Below are positions 23,109 through 33,540 of a stretch of DNA of 64,000 nucleotides, piece after piece (within the stretch, counting starts at the first letter, position 1; every line of letters starts with the position of its first letter). The position numbers and the translations under genes are program-made. Under the pieces are notes generated by a model, which ran no database searches, had not been told where the DNA came from, and saw only the letters and a program-made list of their open reading frames with translations. The stretch is from Rhizophagus clarus (taxonomy: Eukaryota; Glomeromycota; Glomeromycetes; Glomerales; Glomeraceae): positions 498,501-562,500 of the forward strand of contig BLAL01000071.1 of the NCBI GenBank assembly GCA_015698045.1. Reading direction: 5' to 3'.

Positions 23109-23704
23109 TATAGTTGCGGGCGAAACCTAAAATACAAAGTCGAAACGTTTCGTCCTTCAAGTGTTAAAATACGAAACTTTCGAAAGATTGATACTTAGGC
23201 AAAATTGCCGAAACCTTTCGATATTGACAAAACTTTTCTATATTGGCGAAACCTCTTTGGTCATGTGACATAATACAATTGACCAATTGAATCGAGCTAT
23301 AAAATCACGTGACACAAATCAATAAAATCGTTCATCCTATGATAATGTAATCCTGTGAATTTCAGATTTTTGATAACAAAGAAAATTTTCCCTTTTTATT
23401 TAATTCTATATAAATAATGCAATTTGTTTATACAAGTATATGTAATCGGTTATAAATTTCATTCAGTAAAGGTTTTAAAATTTCATGTAATTTAATTCTA
23501 AATATTCCTCAAGAATTTATAATTTAAAAACAGTTTAACCAATAATAAGTTTTGATAGGTTTCGCTATTTCGATAAGTTTCGTCAGTATCGGCATGTTTT
23601 GGAAGTTTCGGAGGATTCAAAAATTTGGAAGTCTGGCGAAACTAGTTTCGCCAAGTTTCGGAATCGACCCCCGATGAAACTCATAGGTTTCGCCTGCAAC
23701 ACTA
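23109..23704. mobile_element. hAT-like non-autonomous element A
   Basis: The 596-bp element has exact 8-bp direct repeats TAAATGCA on both sides (23101-23108 and 23705-23712). The ends are imperfect inverted repeats: TATAGTTGCGGGCGAAACCT on the left, and TAGTGTTGCAGGCGAAACCT read from the right. The interior is rich in GTTTCG/CGAAAC motifs and has no gene. Eight-base duplications are typical of hAT transposons. Confidence 0.85.
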
Positions 23705-23712
23705 TAAATGCA

Positions 23713-24489
23713 CTCTATAAGTATTTCGGGTCAACTTAGTAAATCATATGAATTAGCACTTCTGGGAACTCTGTTATAACTAAAAAATTCGTATTAAACA
23801 TTAGTAATCACAAAGTTGGAAAACCAATCAAATTTCTTGAACCCATATCGGCTGATTGACAAAAGGTTGCACACAGCTAAAAAGTAAAAACCAATCAAAC
23901 ATTATTAAAATATTAAATGTCACTATTCCAATCGGCGGATATGCATAAAAATGTTGAGAAAAAAAAACTATACTAACACGGAACTTTATTACATTTTAGT
24001 TATATATGAAGAAAATTTTCCCAAAAAAATTCACAGCCGATTTCCTTACCGGATGATCAACATTCCTGGATCTTATGGACAGACAAAATTGCGTTTACTT
24101 AAATGCTTGTTTAAATGTTTATTTAAAAACTTAAGATGTAACTTTATACGTTTATTTCACACTTTAAACGTTTAATTTTATGTTAAACGTTTATTTTGGT
24201 TTTATTTTAGATTTCCATATATTAATAAATAAACGCATGTTAACATTTTTAAATTTGTGCTACAAACAAATAACCAAATTTGTCCAGAAAATTTATTTTT
24301 AGAAATTCTAAATTTATTTATAAACGTTTAAAATGTAAAATATACGTGAAGTTTAACGTTTAAATAATCGTTTAATGTGTGACAATAAACGCAATTTTGT
24401 CTGTCCCGGCGTGCCATATGCCATAGGATCTTGATTCGTAGTGTGAAATTCGGCTGATATTTATAGTAAGCATGCTATGATCATGACTA
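23713..24489. other. Spacer
   Basis: AT-rich. The motif AAACGTTTA and near versions recur at 24105-24380 (for example TTTAAATGTTTATTTAAA, TAAACGTTTAAT). There is no supported gene. Confidence 0.4.
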
Positions 24490-25137
24490 CCCTATAAAAA
24501 ATATGTGTCCGGATAATGTCCAGAAAATGTCCAGAAAAATTGTCTAAATAATTGTCCGGAAATTCTGGACACTGTGTGTCCAGAAACTGTTCCGAAAACA
24601 CTGCATTTCCGGGATATTAGGAATTTGTCCTGAAATTGTCCAGAAATGTATTTTTGTAAAATTTTGCCACAAAAGATGATCAATGGATAGATGATCATCA
24701 TTATTCCTTAACCCAGAATTGTTATATCATAGATATATAGTATTTTTGCCTGCTCTGCAATTTTAATTAGTACGACAGAAAAGATTTTGAATGTCAGTTT
24801 TGTGCTTTTTGCATTTTTTTACAAAATTAATTTATCCTTTTTTGGAAATAGTATCCAGAATTTGTCCTGAACTTTTTCATGTCCGGAATTTGTCTATCTG
24901 GTTTTTTGCTATGTCCAGAATTTGTCCAGGTTTAACTGTCTGGAATTTGTCCAAAATTTTATACCGAACAAATACTGGATGAATTCTGGACAAAGTTAGG
25001 ACATGTCAAATTTTAAGTATCAGAAGTGTGTCAGACATGTACCAAAAAAGTGGACATTTTCTGGACACATCAGATTTATTCTGGACATTTTCCGGACATT
25101 TTTGATAACATTTTCCGGACATTTATTTTTTATAGGG
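24490..25137. mobile_element. TCCGGA-rich non-autonomous element, complete copy
   Basis: The ends are inverted repeats CCCTATAAAAAATA.TGTCCGG, flanked by the 3-bp repeat CTA (24487-24489 and 25138-25140). The interior consists mainly of diverged GTCCAGAATTTGTCC and TCCGGACA units on both strands. Three-base duplications and this short terminus suggest a PIF/Harbinger-like or CACTA-like source. Its left 126 bp match window positions 1-126 in reverse. There is no coding capacity; the frames within are composed of repeat units. Confidence 0.75.
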
Positions 25138-25140
25138 CTA

Positions 25141-26577
25141 AAAAAAAAAATAATTGTGTAATTATTAATTTTTTTTTTTATTAGATTAAGGCACGGTTAA
25201 ATAATTTTACTGATACTAATAAATCGCACTGTAGAAAAGTCATGTATAATGAATCTTTTTGGTGAATAGATATAAAAAAAATTTTTTCGGTAGTGTTAAT
25301 TAAATGATTTTTGAAGAATTTAGGTATTGCGGTTGATGATTTGTTGCGAAATTTAAAAAAATCAATTTAGAATTTTTATAAAAAGTTCATGTGATGTATT
25401 AGAAAATATCAAGAAAAAATTTTTGTGATTTATTAAAAAAAAAAAATTTAGTGTTAGTAGAATTACTTAACCGGAAATTTCTGAGCCGCAGATGAATCAT
25501 GCATCGCACAATTCAAAATTATTTATTTATACGGGTAATCTAAATAAGAATTAAATATTCTAAAGTATAACTTTAAATTGAATATTTGAGATCATTTCTA
25601 AATAGGAATAGAAAAAGTGAATTTTTAAATTTCAAACTTACTTTCAATATTGTAATCATTGTTGATCAATATAGTTCATTTAATCAGAAAATTTTAATTC
25701 CATATGCGTCAGGTAAAGTGGCAATTCTAGATGGTATTTCAATAACTACAATGAAATTATACTAATAACAAATAAATTTTTTACCCACCACGCCTGTTTT
25801 ACATTTATTTATGCCAAATCTCCATCCATATAGCTATATAAGATACATTAGTATAAATTTTGGATAAAGAATTGATGTATGAAGACTTAGAGAATAAAGG
25901 CAATTATGCATACGTAGTACTTACTTGTTATGAAATCTTTCTAACTGTTTGAGAAATCATAGTATGTTACATAAAGAATAAACTACAAGGTAGATTTGAT
26001 AAACTCTCTTCAAAGAGATAACATAGATTGGATACTATTTTATACATTGTAAGCTTGTAGATATGACTTATCAAGTGGCTGGGCACTGGCTGGGCAACTA
26101 AAAAAGTCCATAAATATAAGGAAAAAGGGCAGCTATTTTAAAAGAGAAATTAACGCTTGCCAACATTTCCAGCCAAAAACATTCTTCTAAAGTCAATAAA
26201 TTCCACATACTTTGAGCAATCATTCAGTGAGAGTTCAAACATACCAAAAGCTTAATGAATACAACATGTACTTTATATATACCTAAAGTATTTAGGCGAG
26301 AAACTTGTGAAGCGTCAAATAAATAAAAGTAAAAAATCTTTTAATCAAATTTTTTAAAAATATACATCATCGAAACGTCAGGATAAACTTCATGTGTTAC
26401 AATTATTTTATTGAGTTTAAAAGTTTATTTAAAATTGATTAGTGATCGACAAAAATTTGCACCAAAATCAAATTAAATTTTCTGCAGTTGACACACATGA
26501 ACACATGAATTATTAATTATTCTTTATTATAAATTTATTAAAATACATCTTTTTATAATAATAATCTAATTTATAAT
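25141..26577. other. Gene-poor interval
   Basis: I see no gene on either strand and no clear tandem repeat. The sequence is AT-rich throughout. Confidence 0.5.
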
Positions 26578-26978
26578 TAGGGATGGCAACGGTCGGCCAC
26601 GGTCGGTTATCGGTCGGTCATAACCGGTTAAGGGCCTTTGATCGACCGACCGTTTTGGCTGACCGTTTTTCTGACCGTTTAACCGACCGTTTAACCGACT
26701 ATTTTCGTTAAAAAGTGTTTTTGTTAGCGAATTTAATCAAAAAAAAAAAAACGTTATTTGACCTTTTTATTGATTAAATTCGTTAAAAGAAATGTCAAAT
26801 GAATAGAGTTAGCTAAATGGTCGGTTAACGGTCGGTTAAACGGTCGGTTAAACGGTCGGTCAAACGGTCGGTCAAAACGGTCGGTTAAACGGTCGGTTAG
26901 AAGCCTTTGACCGACCGATATCGGTCTCGGTCATAACCGGTCATGACCGGTTAATAACCGTGACCGTTGCCATCCCTA
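26578..26978. mobile_element. hAT-like non-autonomous element B
   Basis: The 401-bp element has ends TAGGGATGGCAACGGTC (perfect inverted repeat) and exact 8-bp direct repeats TTTATAAT on each side (26570-26577 and 26979-26986). The interior has two clusters of CGGTCGGTTAAA units in opposite sense, so the element can fold on itself. It sits 40 bp beyond the stop codon of the Sel1/kinase gene and may form part of its 3' region. Confidence 0.92.
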
Positions 26979-27017
26979 TTTATAATAATAATCTAACAAA
27001 TAAAATAAATAACAGAA

Positions 27018-30000
27018 TTAAATTTTAATGATGTGTTCTAAACACTCAGAGTTTATAATTTCAGTAATATTACGACTTGTATGATATGCTTGTGAATGAG
27101 ATTGTACAATAGTAGAAATATTAGCTTGTTTTTGCACTAAAGTATCATTAGCTTTTACAAATTCAAGCATATCATTTTTTAATTTGTTATCAAGTTCAGG
27201 TACTTCAAACTTATAATTTCCATCCCTATTATGTTTATAATATTCACTAATACACCTAATCCATTCAGATATTTCATATTCAAGCTCGGTTATAGTTGGT
27301 CTATTAAAAGGATTTAAATCCCAACATCTTTCTATTAAATTTACATAACATTTTGGAGTGTTTCTTATAATTTCAGGACGTTCGCCTTTACAAATATTAT
27401 AGATAAGTTGATGATCATGTGCTCTATCATTAAATGGTGGAATACCTGATGTAAATTCCCACATTATCATTGAAAAACTATAAATATCACTTGCTTGAGT
27501 ATAAGGTTTTTTTCTTAATACCTCAGGTGCCATGTAAGGTACAACTCCATAAATTTTATCAGAATCTTGTAAATTACTTACAGGTTTACATAATCCTAAA
27601 TCAATAATAAATAATTCATTATGATTATCAGACATTAAAATATTGCCATCATGAAGATCATTATGAGTTAAATTGGATTCATGAATTACTTTAAGACCCA
27701 ACATAATTTTTTTCAATAATTGTAACTTGTCTTGCCACTTAAATTTAATTATATCAGATAAACATTTCCTCAAATTTCCTTTTTTTGCATAACTTATTAC
27801 TATTATATAATCAAAATTATGTGGATCTTGAGTAATTCCAAAGAATTGAATAAATTTTGAAAATGATTTTTTCTGACAGTTATAATGATATTTCCAATAT
27901 ATAATTTATAAAAAAATTAATAATTTTACTAAAAAAAAACAATTATTAAATAAAATATTATACCTCATCCAGAAAGTTATTTTTTAAACTTGATGAATTA
28001 TTAAGTATTTTAAGAATAACCTCATAACCTGTTTGAAAGTTCCATCTATTCCACTGCTGTTCATCAAAATTCCAACTATCAATAGGTCCATCTGACCAAA
28101 TAGCTTTATGAATTTCACTAAATCCTCCTTTATCATAATAATTAATACTTGACAATTTATTGTAAGGTATCCACTCCAAAACTTCATAATTATTTTTAGC
28201 ATTTAGTTGTGCCTCTTGAATAATTTTATCAATAAATTCATTTTTGCTGGTCCACTTTGAAAAATCTTGTTGAAATCGTTTAGAATTACATTGTTGGCAC
28301 CATTTGTAACCAGTATATGGCTTTTTACATTCAATACATAATTCAAGTTTATTTTTGATGCTTTCACTTTCTGCTGCTTTCTGATACCAGTGAAAGGCTT
28401 TCTCTAAATTCTTTTCTATTCCCTCCCCATTTCTGTAACAAATGACCAAATTATTCATGGCATCTACAAGACCACTTTCTGCTGCTTTTTGATACCAGTG
28501 AAAGGCTTTCTCCAAATTTTTTCCTGTTCCCTCTCCATTGTAATAACAGATGGCCACATTATTCATTGCATCTACAAGGCCACTTTATGCTGCTTTCTGA
28601 TACCAGTGAACGGCTTTTTCTAAATTCTTTTCTGTTCCTTCTCCATTTTTGTAACGAGTGGCCAAATTAAACATTGCTTTAACATGACTGTTTTCCGCTG
28701 CTTTCTGATACCAGTGAAAGGCTTTCTCTAAATTCTTTTCAATTCCCTCTCTATTGTAACAACAAATGGCCAAACTATTCATTGCCTCTACAAGATCACA
28801 TTCTGCTGCTTCCTGATACCAGTAAAAGGCTTTCTCTAAAATTTTTTCTGTTCCCTCTCCATTTTAATAACGAATGGCTAAATTAAACATTGCTTCTACA
28901 AGACCACTCGCTGCTGCTTTCTGATACCAGTGAAAGGCTTTCTCTAAATTCTTTTCTATTCCCTCCCCATTTCTGTAACAAATGACCAAATTATTCATGG
29001 CATCTACAAGACCACTTTCTGCTGCTTTTTGATACCAGTGAAAGGCTTTCTCCAAATTTTTTCCTGTTCCCTCTCCATTGTAATAACAGATGGCCACATT
29101 ATTCATTGCATCTACAAGGCCACTTTATGCTGCTTTCTGATACCAGTGAACGGCTTTTTCTAAATTCTTTTCTGTTCCTTCTCCATTTTTGTAACGAGTG
29201 GCCAAATTAAACATTGCTTTAACATGACTGTTTTCCGCTGCTTTCTGATACCAGTGAAAGGCTTTCTCTAAATTCTTTTCAATTCCCTCTCCATTGTAAC
29301 AACAAATGGCCAAACTATTCATTGCCTCTACAAGATCACATTCTGCTGCTTCCTGATACCAGTAAAAGGCTTTCTCTAAAATTTTTTCTGTTCCCTCTCC
29401 ATTTTAATAACGAATGGCTAAATTAAACATTGCTTCTACAAGACCACTCGCTGCTGCTTTCTGATACCAGTGAAAGGCTTCCTCTAAATTCTTTTTTATT
29501 CCCTCTCCATTTTTGTAACGACTGGCCAAACTATTCATTGCTTTTACATGACCACTTCCTGCTGCTTTTTGGCACCAGTAGAAGGCTTTCTCCAAATTCT
29601 TTTTTGTTCCCTGTCCATTTTTATAATGATTGGCCAAACTAAATATAGCCTTTACATGACCACTTTCTGCTGCTTTCTGATACCAGTAAAAGGCTTTCTC
29701 CAAATTTTCTTCTATTCCTTCTTCATTGTAATAATGAAGAGCTAAATCATTCATTACTTCTAAGGCTTTCTCTAAATTCTTTTCTGTCCCCTCTCCATTT
29801 TCATAGCAAATAACCAAATTATCCATTGCCTCTAAAAAACCACTTTCTGCTGACTTTTTATACCAGTAAAAGGCATTCTCCAAATTCTTTTCTATTCCTT
29901 CACCATTGTTGTAATAAATGGCCAAATTAACCATTGCGTCTACAAGACCACCTTCTGCTGCTTTCTGAAGCCAGTAAAAGGCTTTCCTCATATTCATTTC

Positions 30001-30447
30001 TATTCCCCTACCATTGTAATAACAAATGGCCAAACCAATCATTGCCTCTACAAGATTACTTTCTGCTGCTTTCTGATACCAGTGAAGAGCTTTCTTTAAA
30101 TTCTTTTCTGTTCCCTCTCTATTATAATAACAAATAGCCAAACTATTCATGGCATCTACAAGATCATTTTCTGCTGCTTTCTGATACCAGTAAAAAGCTT
30201 TCTTTAAATTCTTTTCTGTTCCTTCTCCATTTTCATAATGAATGGCTAAATTAAACATTGCATCTACAAATCCACTTTCTGCTAGTTTCTGATACCAGTA
30301 AAAGGCTTTCTTCAAATTCTTTTCTACTTCCTCCCCATTTTCATAACAAATAGCCAAATCAAACATAGCTTTTATATTGCCACTTTCTGCTTCCTTTTGA
30401 TACCAGTGAAATGTCCTTTCAAAATTCTTTATATTATTACTTGTCAT
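27018..30447 (-). pseudogene. Sel1-repeat / zinc-ribbon / protein-kinase fusion with four nonsense codons
   Basis: One reading frame runs 30447-27964, then a 91-bp phase-0 intron (27963-27873) and exon 27872-27018. Nineteen Sel1-type repeats of 36 residues (AICYYNGEGTEKNLEKAFHW pattern) plus one shortened repeat precede a zinc ribbon (CIECKKPYTGYKWCQQC) and a linker (FSKWTSKNEFIDKIIQEAQL). The kinase has a G-loop KGGFSEIHKAIW, VILK, hinge FGITQDPHNFDYIIV, catalytic loop THNDLHDGNIL (HND for HRD), DLG for DFG and MAPEV. TAA codons at 29404, 29125, 28864 and 28585 break the Sel1 part. A shorter protein from ATG 28566 (485 residues, about two repeats plus zinc ribbon and kinase) would be intact and may be the live product. 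Sel1 repeats bind proteins; such fusions are a large Rhizophagus family of unknown signalling role. Confidence 0.8.
28371..29480 (-). repeat. Tandem 540-bp duplication of five Sel1 repeats
   Basis: The segment from about 28371 to 28940 is repeated at about 28911 to 29480 with an offset of 540 bp (five 108-bp units). I see one base difference (TCTCTATTG at about 28747 against TCTCCATTG at 29287). Both copies contain the same two TAA codons, so the stops came before the duplication, unless gene conversion spread them. Confidence 0.93.
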
Positions 30448-30612
30448 TTTAACTTTTTTTGTAAGTAATTTTAAATGAAACTAAGAAATATTAGAGTATT
30501 TATGCGCATATAAAAATGTTCATACATGGGATATAAATGTCTGAAATGTCAGCGTGATCGTTTCTATATTAGGATGGAGTGATGCTAATCAGCTAACCCC
30601 AGTAGTACTACC
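30448..30612. promoter_or_regulatory. Upstream region of the Sel1/kinase gene
   Basis: This 165-bp stretch lies before the ATG at 30447 and ends at a hAT-like insertion. I see no sure TATA box or other motif. The promoter role is inferred from position only. Confidence 0.3.
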
Positions 30613-31350
30613 TAGTGCTTCGATCCGTATCCGGATCAATCCGGGTTGATCCAGATTTTTTTTTTTTTCGGATATCCGAAATCCGCGGTTTTTCATCCGG
30701 TTTATAATCCGGATGACAAATATCCGGTTTGAACCGGGATCCGGATGGAAATAAATATAAAAAAAAAATAATTTAAGCAAATTTCTTATATTAAAGTGTA
30801 TTAAACACTAGGGTAAACATCGAAGACGTTAAATCTGCGGAAAAAAGGTCTTCGGCGTCAAATTTTAACGTTAGAAACGTTAAATACTCGTTAAATCCGC
30901 GAAATAACATCTCTGACGCTAAAATGAATGAAATTTAATGTTAGAGACGTTAAATTCACAGAAATAAATGTTTCCTGAACGTTAAATTTATAAAACTTTA
31001 ACGTCAATGACGTTATTTCCGCATATTTAACACCTTCACATAGTTAAATTCTTAATTCCGGCCAAAAATGCATAATGCCGGCCAAAACGGGACGAGTTAA
31101 GAAAATCATAAAAATTGGCCAAAATTACGAATTTTTGGTCAAAGTTGAAGTGCTAGAGGTTTGATACACCTAGCAATATGTAAAATGACGAAAATATCAT
31201 TATTTAATAAAAAATTTTTGTGATTTGATCCGGATTCCGGATTTCATCCGGATTACCAAACCGGATTCACAATCCGGATTGATCCGGATGAAATCCGGAT
31301 TTTTTTTTTGTGTAATCCGGATGACGGATTTCATCCGGATCGAAGCACTA
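30613..31350. mobile_element. hAT-like non-autonomous element C
   Basis: The 738-bp element has exact 8-bp direct repeats GTACTACC on both sides (30605-30612 and 31351-31358) and inverted ends starting TAGTGCTTCGATCCG. The outer thirds are rich in ATCCGGAT units. The middle (30800-31035) has a different theme of GACGTTAAAT repeats with GCGGAAAT, perhaps an older nested element. It has no coding capacity and lies just upstream of the Sel1/kinase gene. Confidence 0.92.
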
Positions 31351-31358
31351 GTACTACC

Positions 31359-32745
31359 ACACAATTTTTTCGCTTCACGTGACTTGTGTAGTATCATTTT
31401 TTTATGTACATTTTATGAAGCGCCATGCTAATCAAAAAGTTAGGTTTAAACCCGATTTATCTAGGATAAAAATATGCATTTATCCATTTCACCCATATTT
31501 CCCCCCGAATCTGATCCAATATTTTATCCTGGATTAGTTTAATCCGGATCATATTTTATCCTGGATTAGTTTGTTAGACTTTACTAGGATAATTATCACA
31601 CCTAATCTATTAGTATTATCCGAAAATTTTTATTTATTTGTTACAGACAATACATAGATAATTTTTTTTTTCCAATAAAATGATTGAAAAAATTTATTAT
31701 AAAACAGTTAAAACAGTTTAGAGAAACTGTTATATGTATATATATATTTTATATATTTCAAAAAAATAATATAGGTTTAGAGAAAACACAAAAAAATAAA
31801 TTTCTTAAATTGTTAAAAAGCTGTTAAATTTACTAATTTTGATTTAATAAAGAAATTGTTAGTATATTGCCAAATAACAATTTTCAGTATAAAAACTACA
31901 CTCTGTGAAGTTTAACTAACTAATCTGGGACAAAATATGGGATGTTCCAGGTTAAAATATTTCCTAATGAAATTATATCCAAGTAGTATTAGCATTTTAA
32001 ACCAAAATAAAATTATCTGAATGATTCAATGATTTTTCTAAAAAAGTCCTTTAGTTGAATATTTTTAACATAATTTATAAACTAAACAGATACTGTAAAT
32101 ATATTATAATGAAAAAAAAGCTAACCCATTTTTAAGTTATACCTCATTTACTATATTTTCAATAGGATTTTGTGAATTGTATAAACACTTCCATTACAAT
32201 ATAATGTAAGGGAATAAATTAGCTTAATATAGATACATGATTATTAGTATAGCAAACAATAGGTAGATTAGTAAATAATTAGTAGATTAGGTGTCTAATA
32301 ATAATGTAGTACAGTAGTATAGCCGCAGTAGTAATTAATATCCGTCCGCGAAGACGTTAAACTATGGGCAAATGGATTTGTATCACATGACATCACATGA
32401 TCAATGACATAATTAGGATTTCCGAGGAGAACTCCGAAGTAATTTTCGGAAATTATGGAATTTATGAAGATCGGCGGAATAATTTTAAGAAAAATGGGGG
32501 CAAAATTATATATATAATGGAGCAAGATCCGACTAATAATTTTTATCAAATTTTTGATCAGGAAAAATTGTATATCATTTTTATTATTAATAAGGATTAT
32601 ATTCGTTGAAATACAGAAGTTTCGGCTTGAACCACCGAAATACAGCTTCGTATTTTACATTGTTTTATATAGTCGAACTTTGCTGCCATGAACTCATTTT
32701 TTGCCCGTCTCTTTAACTTTATCAAATTGGATATATGATATTATT
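31359..32745. other. Gene-poor interval
   Basis: There is no gene. ATCATATTTTATCCTGGATT is partly doubled at 31510-31570. A plus-strand frame at 32397-32609 has no recognisable domain. Confidence 0.45.
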
Positions 32746-33540
32746 CAAATAATGTATCATTAATTTCTTCTTGCATTTTTTGAATGAAATCATCAATTGT
32801 TATTTCATTTTCACTTATCCGGTGTTGGCGTAAATATGCAGTAAATCACGTGATGTTCTGATGTATTATTAAACTTGACGCAGTAGTTACCGCAGTAAAA
32901 GCGCAGTACGCAGTGGAGTTTATTTCAATTGTAAATTATTTGCTTCATTGTAGAATAAGAGATCATGTAGAATAGAAATCTATTTTTTAGATAAGAGGAT
33001 TATAAGGGGTAGATATTTTCACTTTTTACATTGAATAAAGTTTATTTTTGTATGAGAACAAAGTATAAATGTGTTGTGTTGTTACTAATGTTATTTGCTT
33101 GTTTCATGTTGTTATTAACGTTTATTTGCAACAAGATGTGGCAAACAAGACATTAATCTCCTTGAGGACTTGTTTGACGCCAGCTAAAAACCAAGATAAA
33201 TTCATTTGTATCTGGATCTACTGATATTCCAAATACTTCAAGATACTTTAAACGTAATCTTAAAACACGAGTGAAAAGAGATTAATACATTATATTCTTT
33301 ATAATCAGGTTATAAATATATTTAACCTACAACATACCTTGTTTAAAGCTTTGTAAATTATATAAACGATTTTTTTAATTTAAGTCTCTTGCGTATATAT
33401 TATATTGATCAATAAGAAATAATGTACTATTCTTCCATATTGCTGAGTATATTGCGAAAATGTCATCTTTTATTTTCATTAAGCTGACCGTATGGAATCC
33501 ATCCAAGTATTATAACTTTGTTCATTCTTAATTGTATTTC
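32746..33540 (-). pseudogene. Relic of the kinase N-lobe module family
   Basis: Reading the minus strand from high to low coordinates, about 33520-33440 codes LGWIPYGQLNE, a shift, then AIYSAIWKN; about 33260-33185 codes LEVFGISVDPDTNEFILVF; and about 32822-32746 codes ISENEITIDDFIQKMQ. These match, in the same order, the N-lobe, hinge and linker of the tandem modules at 40-45 kb. Spacing is stretched and frames are broken. It is a decayed outlier of that family about 6 kb away. Confidence 0.65.
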
